A stretch of 64,000 nt of DNA from Halomonas alkalicola (GCF_030704205.1 NZ_CP131913.1:1736001-1800000), one strand, 5' to 3'. Positions 34,948 through 44,056 are shown, numbered from the stretch's first letter. Numbers and translations are program-made. The notes: a model not told the origin generated them from the sequence alone.

Positions 34948-36533
34948 CTAACCCGGATGTTGCACCGGGTCAGTCAGAAGTCCTCAGATGCCAGGCTCGG
35001 TGGGGATAAAAGGGATCTGGGGTGGAGTTTGGCTGTTTTTTGATCAAGTTCCTGTGCTCAGGGCGCACCTCCCCCCACCCCCATGTCTTTTCTGTGCCGG
35101 GGGCAGCACGCCGCGACGCTATCCCGGCACCAGCTTGCTGGCCAACATCAGGAAGAGGTCCTGCTCCGGATACTGGCTGTTCAACATCAGCCGAATGGTC
35201 CGTGTGTTGCGAGTGATGACGGCGCCGATCTTCAGCAGCTTCAGGCGGATGGTATTGACCTGGGCTTGGGCGAAGGCGGTGCGCTTAAGGTAAATCCGAC
35301 GCAGCCGCTCCAGGAGCAGGTAGGCCAGCCCCGAGAGCAGCAGTCGGTACTGATTGGGCCACCATATGGTGGCAGCTGGTGCGGTCTGAGAACAGGAGCT
35401 GCTGCTCCTTGATGCGGTTCTCCATCTCGCCTCGGGCGCAGTAGCGGTGGTCGTAGAGCCACTCTGCGCTGCAGCCGCGCAGGTTGGTCACCACGTAGCG
35501 GGTGTTGAAGCCACGCCAACTGGTCTCGGATTTGACGACCACCTTTCGTCGGCGCTTCTTCCAGCTCTTGGCGGCGTACTCGATGAAGCCGAAGACTCGC
35601 TGCTTCTCACGGGTCTTCTCGAAGCGGATAGCTGACTCGTAGTCGATATCCAGGGCTAGCTTGGCCAGCCGCGGGTTGCCGGCGAGGCCGACGATGTAGT
35701 CGACACCGTGGCGCTCGCACCAACTGAGGATCAGCGGGCGGCAGAAGCCGCTGTCGCCGCGGAATACGACCTTTACCTCAGGCCACGCCTGGCGCAGCCG
35801 CCGAACCAGCAGGGCAAGAATGGCGCCGGCGTGGTGGGCGGCATCTCGGTAGGCCGGGCGAAGGTAGCTGACCAGCAGCTGATCGCCACAGAACACGAAC
35901 AGCGGCAGAAAGATGTAGTGGTTGTAGTAGCCGTTGAAGTGCCGCCCGAGCTGCTGGCCGTGCACCCGGTCGTCGGTGGCATCGAAGTCGAGGTAGAGCG
36001 GCTTCTTGGGTGGCCGCCGGAACGAGCGGATGAACTGCTCGATCATTTCCTCGTGGATGGTGACCGCCCAGTCCCGATCGGGGCTGCTGCTGCTCGAAGC
36101 GACACAGCGTGGACTGGCTGGCCAGCACGCCGTCGGTATCGACGGCGGTCTGCAGGGCGATGTCGTGACGCAGCGCCTGGTGGTCGTTGAGATCCTCGTA
36201 GCCCAGCGCCAGGCCAAACACGCGCTGCCGAACCAGGGTTTCGGTGCGATGCAGGCAGCGTTGAGGATCGCGGTCATCACTCAGCCGGCGAGCGATAGCG
36301 CGGGTCAGGCCCATCTCGCGGTCGAGCTGCCGCAGCAGCAGGATGCCACCGTCAGAGGTGACCTCGCCGCCATCGAAGCTGGCGGTGATCTGACGGCCTT
36401 TGCAGCGTGGAAAGGTGGCGGTGGGCGTGGTACATTTTGTCATGGCGGCTGTGTCGGCTGATTCTTGGTTAGGCTCTTGAATTATAACCGATTTTCAGCC
36501 GCTTTTTTCATGCCTGGTGCAATATTCGGGCTA
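34948..36533 (-). mobile_element. Degenerate IS1380-like insertion sequence (different subgroup)
   Basis: The inferred ends are CTAACCCGGATGTTGCACC (34948) and, inward from the right, CTAGCCCGAATATTGCACC (36533): 14 of the first 19 bases or more match, which is a good inverted repeat. It carries a transposase gene with two frame lesions. No clear duplication flanks it. The right end cuts a LysR-type regulator gene. Confidence 0.75.
35119..36443 (-). pseudogene. IS1380-family transposase with two frameshifts
   Basis: Starts at 36443 with MTKCTTPTATFPRCKGRQIT and SFDGGEVTSDGGILLLRQLD. At about 36092 the frame shifts (STLCRFEQ into SPDRDWAVTIHEEM). It continues through LYLDFDATDDRVHGQQLGRH, VVFRGDSGFCRPLILSWCER and KEQQLLFSDRTSCHH. 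A second shift at about 35365 joins WPNQYRLLLSGLAYLLLERL and runs to the end LMLASKLVPG at 35119. The catalytic Asp residues are present but the protein cannot be made whole. Not closely related to the two other IS1380 copies in the window. Confidence 0.85.
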
Positions 36534-36766
36534 GGCCATACGCGCTGTACTTCGCGATGGAAGAGGCGCGCTTCAGGTGTCGGTATCAAGCGCCCACGTA
36601 CTCGCTCAAACAGGTGAAACCCCAGATCATGCTCAAGCTGCTTGAGCAAGCGGGTGACCCCTGGCTGGGCGATAAGCATACGCCTTGCCGCACCGGAAAC
36701 CGTGCCGCATTCCATGACCAGCTTGAAAGCAAGCACCTGCTTATCGCGAAGATGGGGAAGCTTCAT
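36534..36766 (-). pseudogene. LysR-type regulator, N-terminal fragment
   Basis: From the ATG at 36766 about 77 residues remain: MKLPHLRDKQVLAFKLVMEC, then the HTH GTVSGAARRMLIAQPGVTRL and LGFHLFERVRGRLIPTPEAR. The fragment ends at the edge of the IS1380-like element. It is transcribed divergently from the intact FAD oxidase gene at 36862, the usual arrangement for a LysR regulator and its target. The target may now be unregulated or expressed from another signal. The effector domain is lost. Confidence 0.82.
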
Positions 36767-36861
36767 AATATTTGTGTATCGTCATGGCAATTATTGGTAT
36801 TGGATCGTATACCGTTCGCCTCGCTATCGTCGATGCATACCACTTACAAGAAGCGGATGGC

Positions 36862-37983
36862 ATGCAGCAGGATTTCCTAATCATTGGTGGTGGTGTGGTC
36901 GGCATGGCAGTGGCCTATGGTCTGCTGCGTGCGGGCTGTCGCGTTACGGTGCTCGATGGAAGCGACGACTCACTGCGCGCCTCACGAGGGAACGCCGGTC
37001 TCACCTGGGTGCAGGGCAAGGGCGCAGGCATGCCAGCCTATGCCGAACTCAGTTTCGAAGCGAGCCTGGCCTGGCCTGATTTTGCCGCTGAACTCGAGGA
37101 GCGCACCGGGTTAGACCTCGAATACGAACACAGGGGTGGAGTCGATCTCTGCTTCAATCAGGAGGAAGCAGAGGCACGTCAGCGCGAGTACTCGGCGATC
37201 CAGTCGACATCCCCCTACCTGGCGCGACAATTCCGTTGGCAATATCTCGACCGTACGTCGCTTGCCTCTTACCTCCCGGGGCTCGGCGAAGGCGTGCACG
37301 GTGGTACCTGGTCGCCCCATGACGGCCATTGCAATCCCCTGTATCTACTGCGCGCGCTGTTTTCAGCCAATCTCGGGCTCGGGCTCGATTATCGTCCTGG
37401 CTGCGAGGTGCACTTGCTCACTCCCCTCATGAATGGCTTTCGAGCGGCAACCACGCACGGCACCTACGAAGCTGAGCGCCTTATCCTTGCTGCTGGTCTG
37501 GGCAGCGCAGCATTGGCGCCGATGCTGGGGCTCAGTGGGGCGGTGCGTCCCGTGCGCGGCCAGGTCTTGGTGACTGAACGCCTGCAAAAAATTGCCCAAC
37601 TGCCGACCCCACAGATTCGACAGACGGCTAGTGGCGCGTACTTGATCGGGGACATTCAGGAAGAGGTCGGTTTCGACAGGGGGGTGACCCTGCCGATAAT
37701 GCAGCAATTGGCCGATCGCGCGGTGCGAATCTTTCCGTTTCTCGCCCATGCGCGACTGGTGCGCTCGTGGGGAGCGCTGCGCGTTATGACACCGGATGGC
37801 CACCCTCTCTATGAAGCTTCACGGCAATACCCCGGGGCCTATGGCCTAAGCAGCCACAGCGGTATCAGCCTGGCAGCCTTCCATGCCGGCCGTCTGGCCG
37901 AATCCATCCTGCAAGACAGCCTAAATCACGAATACGCAAAGTTCTCCGGCGCGAGGTTCTCTCGCTCCGCCCTCAACCCATAG
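36862..37983 (+). CDS. FAD-dependent amine/D-amino-acid oxidase (DAO family)
   Basis: A 373-residue flavoprotein. MQQDFLIIGGGVVGMAVAYG carries the dinucleotide-binding motif, then SRGNAGLTWVQGKGAGMPAY, GGTWSPHDGHCNPLYLLRAL in the substrate domain, and RSWGALRVMTPDGHPLYEAS. It is a close relative of the IS66-split gene at 31288-33960 and a more distant one of 28492-29613. An upstream ATG at 36772 would add 30 unlikely residues, so the ATG at 36862 is chosen by alignment with its relatives. A binding protein for an ABC importer follows 66 bases downstream. It is probably an intact oxidase for the imported secondary amine or amino-acid derivative. Confidence 0.82.
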   Translation: MQQDFLIIGGGVVGMAVAYGLLRAGCRVTVLDGSDDSLRASRGNAGLTWVQGKGAGMPAYAELSFEASLAWPDFAAELEERTGLDLEYEHRGGVDLCFNQEEAEARQREYSAIQSTSPYLARQFRWQYLDRTSLASYLPGLGEGVHGGTWSPHDGHCNPLYLLRALFSANLGLGLDYRPGCEVHLLTPLMNGFRAATTHGTYEAERLILAAGLGSAALAPMLGLSGAVRPVRGQVLVTERLQKIAQLPTPQIRQTASGAYLIGDIQEEVGFDRGVTLPIMQQLADRAVRIFPFLAHARLVRSWGALRVMTPDGHPLYEASRQYPGAYGLSSHSGISLAAFHAGRLAESILQDSLNHEYAKFSGARFSRSALNP

Positions 37984-38049
37984 TGGCATAACAAGATCGG
38001 CCCGGAATCACCCACGCACATACGACAAAACAAACTGCGAGGATACAAA

Positions 38050-38799
38050 ATGCGAATTCATACCCTCACCAATCTGCTGTTGGCAGCTGCCCTGCTCGGA
38101 GGAGTAGCCAATGCAGAAGATAAGCCGCTGCGCATCGGTGTCGATGTACCCTATGAGCCCTATCAGTACAAGCTGCCGGACGGCACTATTACTGGTTTCG
38201 AGGTAGAACTCGTCAATGCTGCCTGCGAGCGGATGCAGCGCGAATGCGTATGGGTCGAGCAGGCCTGGGATGGTATCATTCCGGCGCTTCAAGCGCGAAA
38301 GTTCGACCTCATTGCGTCGGCGATGAACATTACCGAGGAGCGCTCTAACCAGGTTCTGTTCTCGGATCCGTATTATCAGGTGCCTTCTGTCTGGGTCGGC
38401 AAGGCTGGCGCCGAGCACGATCTGGATGGTCCGCTTGAGGACACGACGATAGGCGTCCAGCAAGCGACCATCCAGGACGAGTACGTAACTCAGTTCTACC
38501 CTGATGCAGAGATCCGGCGCTACGCTGATTCTGGTTCGGTGGTTGCCGACATGCACGCTGGACGACTCGACCTGGTGTTCACTGCGTTCCCCCTGGCCCA
38601 GAGAACCATGTTCAACGATGACCGTTTTACACGACAAGGCGAACTGGTGACCGGCCCTGAATCAATCTACGGACCGGGAATAGGCGCCGCCTTCCGGCAG
38701 CGTGACGAAGCATTGGCAGAAGCATTCAATGAATCTATGCACGAATTAAAGAAGGATGGCTCCTTTGATGTGATTTTTGAAAGCTACTTCGAAAACTAA
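38050..38799 (+). CDS. Amino-acid/opine-type ABC transporter substrate-binding protein
   Basis: A 249-residue periplasmic protein of the SBP_bac_3 family. The signal peptide is MRIHTLTNLLLAAALLGG with cleavage after ANA. PLRIGVDVPYEPYQYKLPDG, ITGFEVELVNAACERM and WDGIIPALQARKFDLIASAM are the family signature, in which the GF.VDL-type strand and the SAM.IT.ER loop bind the amino-acid head group. Members of this branch bind arginine, octopine, nopaline or related compounds. No permease or ATPase gene follows: the next 500 bases are non-coding. The system is therefore incomplete here unless it borrows partners. Confidence 0.85.
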   Translation: MRIHTLTNLLLAAALLGGVANAEDKPLRIGVDVPYEPYQYKLPDGTITGFEVELVNAACERMQRECVWVEQAWDGIIPALQARKFDLIASAMNITEERSNQVLFSDPYYQVPSVWVGKAGAEHDLDGPLEDTTIGVQQATIQDEYVTQFYPDAEIRRYADSGSVVADMHAGRLDLVFTAFPLAQRTMFNDDRFTRQGELVTGPESIYGPGIGAAFRQRDEALAEAFNESMHELKKDGSFDVIFESYFEN

Positions 38800-38990
38800 A
38801 TGACATATTTATAGAAACACTGATCTATTACTTCACTTGATATCTTGGTCGCCGGCGGAGAAGGTACGCCAGCCCGGTCGAAATCCTCACCTAGTAGCGC
38901 ATAGACCCCGGCCTCTGCGCTCCGGCGACGACCAACCTCTCTTCGCTCGCGACACATAAAAGCAGTTCCTTAGCTTTTCTTTAGCCGGTG

Positions 38991-39013
38991 GCCGGGGGGC
39001 ATAGCCCTCCGGC
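38991..39013 (+). terminator. Likely terminator after the binding-protein gene
   Basis: GCCGGGGGGC / GCCCTCCGGC with an ATA loop (one mismatch) is followed on the plus strand by ATTTTAG. It lies about 190 bases past the binding-protein stop. The rest of 38800-39300 shows no gene. Confidence 0.55.
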
Positions 39014-39305
39014 ATTTTAGGTTCTCCCAGCAAAGAGTTTACCAAACCACTTTATCGCCCTTCCTTGATTCATCCATGAAAAAGCCCTCTCTTGGCTAAA
39101 AGCAACCCTATTTCGGCATAGCCACTTTGGGTCGTGAGCCGACATACCACCGGAGCCAGTAGAGAGACCCACATTGACGAGTATGAGCTGCCATTTCGCA
39201 CTCCCTTGCTATGCCGAATCCTCAGTCACATTAGCAACATCATGCTGCGCTTGCTCCCGACCTTCGTGGTGCATGGGCTTGGCAGACCGGGTCGTCTGCT
39301 TGATA

Positions 39306-39321
39306 CTGTATAAATATCATG
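39306..39321 (+). promoter_or_regulatory. Probable LexA (SOS) box upstream of umuD
   Basis: CTGTATAAATATCATG keeps the CTGT half-site and AT-rich spacer of the LexA consensus (CTGT-N8-ACAG) but has a weak second half. It ends 18 bases before the umuD start, so bound LexA would block transcription. This position is typical for mobile umuDC operons. Confidence 0.6.
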
Positions 39322-39339
39322 TATCGAGAGGAGGCCTCC

Positions 39340-39780
39340 ATGACACACGCCAAGCTCATCCCCGCGGATCCGGCGCCGCCGGCACAGCCGCTGCCCTTCC
39401 CTCTGCCCCTCACGCGGGCCGGGCTGTCGGGCTTTCCGAGCCCTGCCCAGGACTATGAAGGGCGCACGTTGGACCTCAACGAGCGGCTGGTGAAGCGGCC
39501 GGCGTCGACATTCTTCATGACAGTCACCGGCGACAGCATGGAGGCGCTGGGCATCACAGAGGGCGACCTGCTGGGGGTCGATAGCGCCATCGAGCCGCGC
39601 CCCGGGCACATTCTGGTCGCCACGGTGGAAGGGGAGCTGGTGGTGAAACGCTACGAGCTGATCGGCAACCGCCCCTACTTCACCTCGGCGAACCCCGCCT
39701 ACCGCCCCATCCCCGCTGCGGACCTGGAGTGCCAGGCCTGGGGCGTGGTGCGCGCGGTGGTTCACGAGTACACCGTCTAG
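39340..39780 (+). CDS. umuD: UmuD-like SOS mutagenesis protein (S24 family autoprotease)
   Basis: A 146-residue protein that, after RecA-stimulated self-cleavage, forms UmuD' and activates the UmuC polymerase. The protease Ser is in TGDSMEALGITEGDLLGVDS and the Lys in ELVVKRYELIG. The cleavage region reads LSGFPSPAQDYEG, so a Ser-Gly pair stands where Cys-Gly or Ala-Gly is usual. The ATG at 39340 is chosen over the one at 39319 because GAGAGGAGG precedes it by 5 bases and 39319 lies within the LexA box. umuC follows after 14 bases. Confidence 0.92.
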   Translation: MTHAKLIPADPAPPAQPLPFPLPLTRAGLSGFPSPAQDYEGRTLDLNERLVKRPASTFFMTVTGDSMEALGITEGDLLGVDSAIEPRPGHILVATVEGELVVKRYELIGNRPYFTSANPAYRPIPAADLECQAWGVVRAVVHEYTV

Positions 39781-39794
39781 CCGGGGCTGGGCCC

Positions 39795-41069
39795 ATGATC
39801 GGATTGATCGACTGCAACAACTTCTACGTCAGCTGCGAGCGGGCCTTCCAGCCGCGGCTGGAGGGCGTGCCCGTGGGCGTGCTCTCCAACAACGATGGCT
39901 GCGTGATCGCCCGCTCCAACGAGCTCAAAGCGTTGGATGTGGCCATGGGCACACCTGCCTTCGAGCTGCAGCCACTGCTCCGCCAGCGGCGCATCGTGCT
40001 GCTGTCTTCGAACTATGAGCTCTATGGGGATATGTCCTCCCGGGTGCAGCAGGTGCTAGAGGAGTTCTCTGCCGGCGTGGAGCCCTACTCCATCGACGAG
40101 ATGTTCGTGCGCTTCGACGGCTTTGCTCCTGAGCAGATGCACCGTCACGCCCAGGAGCTGTTCACCAAAGTACGGCGCTTCACGCATATCCCGGTCAGCG
40201 TGGGGGTTGCCCCGACGCGCACCCTGGCCAAGCTGGCCAACCGAGCGGCCAAGAAACTGCCGGGCTACGGCGGCGTCTGCGTGTTGAGAACCGGCAGCGA
40301 GACATACGAGCCGCTGCTGCGTCAGGTGGAGCTGGGAGATGTGTGGGGCGCCGGCCGCCGACTGGTGGAGCGCCTGGCGCTGATGGGCGTACAAAGCGCC
40401 TGGGATCTCGCCCAGGCCGACCCCAAGCAGATTCGCCTGCGCTTCTCGGTCACCCTGGAGCGCACCTGCCTGGAGCTGAAGGGCATTCCCTGCATCGAGA
40501 TGAATGATCCTGGTGAAGCCCGTCAGCGCATCATGACGTCACGCTCCTTCGGGAGGATGACCGACAACCGAGAGGAGGTTCATCAGGCCATCCGGCAGTT
40601 TGCCCAGCGCAGCGCCGAGAAGCTGCGCGGGCAGGAGAGCCTGGCCCGTGCCGTCTACGTCTTCCTGAAGACCAATCGCCACCGCCCTGACCTGCCACAG
40701 TACTCGCCCAGCGTCATGGTGGAGCTGCCCTGCCCCACCGACGACAGCCGCGACGTCCTGCAGGCGGCTAGCCAGGCGTTCGCGGCCATCTACCGGCCCC
40801 GCTACCGCTTCGTGAAGGCCGGCGTGATGTTGGTTGATCTGGTGGATGCCAACCGGGCTCAGCTGTCGCTGCTGGACACTCCTGACAGCAAGGCTCAGCG
40901 CGATTGTAGCGACCGCCTGATGGCGACGTTGGATGCGCTCAACCACAAGATGGGGCGCGGCACCGTGACCTTCGGGCGCGCCTCGCCCAAGGCTGCTTGG
41001 CAGCTGCGCTGCGCCAACCGCACGCCGCGCTGGACCACGCGCTGGAACGAACTGCCGCGGCTGGGCTGA
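39795..41069 (+). CDS. umuC: Y-family DNA polymerase V catalytic subunit
   Basis: A 424-residue translesion polymerase. MIGLIDCNNFYVSCERAFQP holds the first catalytic Asp. SNNDGCVIARSNELKAL and PYSIDEMFVRFDG (the SIDE motif with the catalytic Asp/Glu) follow, then the little-finger domain. The C-terminal region NHKMGRGTVTFGRASPKAAW ends in RWTTRWNELPRLG, the DUF4113-type tail that contacts the sliding clamp in relatives. It is complete. Together with umuD it provides inducible mutagenesis; umuDC pairs are common cargo of ICEs and plasmids. Confidence 0.95.
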   Translation: MIGLIDCNNFYVSCERAFQPRLEGVPVGVLSNNDGCVIARSNELKALDVAMGTPAFELQPLLRQRRIVLLSSNYELYGDMSSRVQQVLEEFSAGVEPYSIDEMFVRFDGFAPEQMHRHAQELFTKVRRFTHIPVSVGVAPTRTLAKLANRAAKKLPGYGGVCVLRTGSETYEPLLRQVELGDVWGAGRRLVERLALMGVQSAWDLAQADPKQIRLRFSVTLERTCLELKGIPCIEMNDPGEARQRIMTSRSFGRMTDNREEVHQAIRQFAQRSAEKLRGQESLARAVYVFLKTNRHRPDLPQYSPSVMVELPCPTDDSRDVLQAASQAFAAIYRPRYRFVKAGVMLVDLVDANRAQLSLLDTPDSKAQRDCSDRLMATLDALNHKMGRGTVTFGRASPKAAWQLRCANRTPRWTTRWNELPRLG

Positions 41070-41229
41070 CAAATTGCGCGCAGCACACGGTAGGCGACGG
41101 TTATTGAGCGCACCAGTGCCTCGATGAAGAGCCGTGTATTCATCGCGCGCTCCCACTCAGCATCGAACGGGTGCTTACGATGCTATAGGGCATGAGAGCC
41201 CCTACCCAGGTACAAAATTTAGACAGCGT

Positions 41230-42390
41230 TTATAAGTGCTGGAGAATCCGATACGCGTCCGGCAGTCCAGCCTCATCAGCTTCATGTCCAGCAGAGCGCT
41301 GCAGCTGCTCCATCACCGCCGTAGTCCACGCCTGGCGATCAGCGCTCACAGCCATGCGAAGCTCAGCTTCAAGATCTTCCCAGGCCTCCACTAGCGCCCC
41401 CTCCATTGCAGGCCGATGCTCTTCTTCCTGCCTGACCAGCGCGATGTACTCAGTGCCAGCGGTCATGGCAATAACCGTACCCGCCGTAACGGTGCCAGCC
41501 ACCACAGCGCCGGGGCCAGTTGCCGCCGTACCCGCTGCGGCCGCACCGCCGGCGGTCAAGGAGCGCGTCGCGGCCAGGCCAAGACGCGCCACAAAGCGCT
41601 TCACGATGCCGCTTGCTCGGGCCATGGCCGGCCGCGCCATCAGAACAGCAGTGACTCCAGCCCCTCCCAGAAGTCCGATACCAGGCGGCGGAGTTGTCCA
41701 GAGCAGCGTCTCGCTGTCCTTGAGGTGATCCGCAGCGGCCACGACGCGGTCCAGGTTCAGGGTGACCATTGAACGGCTCCCAATCTCGGCGGCAGGAATG
41801 GCAACCCCTGAGTAGTGGAGATAGACATCGCCTAACGCTTCCGCGAGCAGCCCTTGCTGTCCCTCCAGGAGGCGCTCACGATACTCGGCATGCAGGCTCG
41901 ACAGGGCCTGCTCGACCCCGCTGGGACCCACAAGGCGGCCCTCAATCTGATCCGCTATCCAGGGGTCCAAGTTTCCCGCCAGGCTGGCGCCGAGGCGGGC
42001 ATAGCTCCCTGTGGCAGAGAAGTACCAATCCAAGTAGTGCTCTCCCGCTGCTTGGTACTGCTCTCCCGCCTCTGCAAGGGCTGTTTCCATCCAAGATTCG
42101 AGTTGCTGCTCTGCATCGCGTTCCAGTCCTTCCAGGCGACCATCGAAATCTCGGCTCAGGGCTTCGCCATCTTCAGCATTCAGCACCAGGCTCTCACCAT
42201 TGATGATGAACTGTACGAGGGGAGAGTCACTTGCCGCCAGCCAACGATGGCTCATGCCGGCCAGAAAGAGAACAAACAGCATGACTGTGATGGAAATCAA
42301 CAGGCTTACAGGCGAGATACCGGCGCAGAAGCGCTTCCAAAACTCCAGCCGCGCTCCATTGCTGGCGTCGCTCGACAAAAATCCCTTCAC
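41230..42390 (-). CDS. Unknown membrane protein (third gene of an uncharacterised operon)
   Basis: About 386 residues if it starts at the GTG at 42390 (GTGA overlap with the previous stop, behind GGGAGG); an ATG at 42423 would add 11. One N-terminal transmembrane segment (SPVSLLISITVMLFVLFLAG) is followed by a 200-residue polar, mostly helical region (GRLEGLERDAEQQLESWMET). Two hydrophobic Gly/Ala-rich stretches come next, one of them GGAAAAGTAATGPGAVVAGT. An acidic helical tail ends RILQHL. I know no family for it. Gly/Ala-rich hydrophobic hairpins occur in proteins that insert into membranes, but that reading is speculative. Clearly co-transcribed with the two genes upstream. Confidence 0.65.
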   Translation of the reverse strand: MKGFLSSDASNGARLEFWKRFCAGISPVSLLISITVMLFVLFLAGMSHRWLAASDSPLVQFIINGESLVLNAEDGEALSRDFDGRLEGLERDAEQQLESWMETALAEAGEQYQAAGEHYLDWYFSATGSYARLGASLAGNLDPWIADQIEGRLVGPSGVEQALSSLHAEYRERLLEGQQGLLAEALGDVYLHYSGVAIPAAEIGSRSMVTLNLDRVVAAADHLKDSETLLWTTPPPGIGLLGGAGVTAVLMARPAMARASGIVKRFVARLGLAATRSLTAGGAAAAGTAATGPGAVVAGTVTAGTVIAMTAGTEYIALVRQEEEHRPAMEGALVEAWEDLEAELRMAVSADRQAWTTAVMEQLQRSAGHEADEAGLPDAYRILQHL

Positions 42391-43328
42391 TTCCTCCCCC
42401 CCTTGCCCGTGTCTTCCGCACATGATGCGCTAACAGTGGAAGAATGATCTCCCAACCGTTTTAATGCATCATGCGCAGCTGCGGCGCCCACAAGCAAGCG
42501 GACAAATGCCAACGCCATCACGCCTTGTATCGCAAACACGCCAACCCACCCCAACACTGCGGCCCATCCAAACACACCAAGGTCATTGAGCGCGTTCTGA
42601 ACAGTCCAGAACGAAGCGAGCTCCAATGCGCTGGCACTACGCTCGAGTATGGCCAGTAGTGACTGACCGCTAGGCGCGACATGCTCCTGCACAGCGCGCC
42701 CTAGCTCCATACCCACGAGATAGGGCTGCGGCCGTACCAACGATGCCACTATCAACGCGAGAGCTAGCAGTGCGGAGACGGGAGCTACCAGAAGCCGTCG
42801 AGTCACAGCGGATAGGTACTCAGGAATTACGTGCCTGGCCAGGCGCGATCTCGCCCATCGGCCACACTGCCAGCACGCAACAGCGCCCACTACTAGCAGG
42901 ATCATATCGAGCGAACCAGCCAGGCGAAGAGAAACCAATAGCACAGCCGCTAGAATGGCGCTGGCCAGCTGATGCCACCTTACCATCACTACACCACCAC
43001 GGAGCCAACGGCTCCAAGGCGAGGTTTTCTGGAGATACTGTCCGAGCCAGGCGCGCCGTCGTAGGCGTGCGGCCTCGAAGGCGCCGGCAAAGACGAGTTG
43101 CACAGCCACCATCCAGACGATGGGGAACAGCATACCGGCGATGGAGCTTGGCAGCCGCCACCAGGCGAGCAACACCAGCAGCAATGCCGCCCACACCACT
43201 GTTCCCTTTCTCTTAGACAGAGCAGCAACCGAATCTAATATCATCGACCACTTGGTACGCCCTGAAACGAGTTCACTGCGGCGAGCCCTAGGTTTCTCCG
43301 AGCTGGTTCTTTTAACCCGCTGGGGCAT
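42387..43328 (-). CDS. Unknown multi-pass membrane protein (second gene of the operon)
   Basis: A 313-residue protein starting MPQRVKRTSSEKPRARRSEL at 43328 behind GGGAG. The start overlaps the previous gene. A basic N-terminal tail is followed by about six transmembrane segments: VVWAALLLVLLAWW, MLFPIVWMVAVQLVFAGAF, LASAILAAVLLVSLRL, MILLVVGAVACW, VSALLALALIVASLV, and GWAAVLGWVGVFAIQGVMAL. A hydrophilic loop lies between the last two, and the polar tail ends GKGGRK. No family is recognised. Its stop overlaps the start of the third gene. Confidence 0.65.
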   Translation of the reverse strand: MPQRVKRTSSEKPRARRSELVSGRTKWSMILDSVAALSKRKGTVVWAALLLVLLAWWRLPSSIAGMLFPIVWMVAVQLVFAGAFEAARLRRRAWLGQYLQKTSPWSRWLRGGVVMVRWHQLASAILAAVLLVSLRLAGSLDMILLVVGAVACWQCGRWARSRLARHVIPEYLSAVTRRLLVAPVSALLALALIVASLVRPQPYLVGMELGRAVQEHVAPSGQSLLAILERSASALELASFWTVQNALNDLGVFGWAAVLGWVGVFAIQGVMALAFVRLLVGAAAAHDALKRLGDHSSTVSASCAEDTGKGGRK

Positions 43329-43746
43329 GATACGGATCTCCCACACCTTTCCCCACCGAGCAGTGAACCACAACGCCCTTTTCCACCGTTATTCGCAGAT
43401 ACTCAATATTTTGAGGGGTAAAACTGATGTTGATGTGAAGGCCTAACGGCTTGGTAGGCGCCAACAGCTTTCCCGATACCCAATCGGCCAACAATGGGCC
43501 TGCAACGAGCGAGCGAGAGCCTATAATCGCGTCAAGGTAAAGTCGATCATCTGCCACCACCCAGGTCACAACATATCCACGCCGACAGGCGGTGGTCCGA
43601 GTCAGTAACAAGTCGAAGTCATTCGATGAGAATTGATCAGGGTCTTGCTCCACAAGCCCATCGTGACGCTTTGGCAGCCCTGGCGGGTCTTCCAGATAGT
43701 AGCGCGCCCCCTTCCAGATAAGCTCGTCTGAAACCTGTCGGGTCAT
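43312..43746 (-). CDS. Unknown soluble protein (first gene of the operon)
   Basis: A 144-residue protein starting MTRQVSDELIWKGARYYLED at 43746. It has no signal peptide or membrane segment. The sequence alternates short strands (FDLLLTRTTACRRGYVVTWV, DRLYLDAIIGSRSLVAG) with a C-terminal GLHINISFTPQNIEYLRITV, suggesting a small alpha/beta or beta-sandwich domain. I do not recognise it. Its stop lies inside the next gene, so the three genes are translationally coupled. The stretch 43747-44056 upstream has no supported gene and probably contains the promoter. Confidence 0.6.
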   Translation of the reverse strand: MTRQVSDELIWKGARYYLEDPPGLPKRHDGLVEQDPDQFSSNDFDLLLTRTTACRRGYVVTWVVADDRLYLDAIIGSRSLVAGPLLADWVSGKLLAPTKPLGLHINISFTPQNIEYLRITVEKGVVVHCSVGKGVGDPYHAPAG

Positions 43747-44056
43747 GGCTCTGACCTCCCCCATTCAGTGCCGAAATACTCAAGTCTGCCTCACTAGCCG
43801 TCGCAATGCTCCGCATAGCACTAAAAGATAAGGCCATAACCTTCGTGAGATGGCGAGCTTCCGCTGCTACCCCGCTACGCCATATCTCCTCAAGCTCATC
43901 TCCTAGTCGGTCGCTAGCTGGGTTGTCTCACCCCACCGCTTTGTAAACCAGGTGGCCAACGGGGCGGCCGGCCCCATGGGCTCTTGGCGAACCGGGTCAG
44001 GATAGGTCTAATTTTTCTTCTCAGCCCTTCTGGAGCGCACCTACCAATGGGCCACG

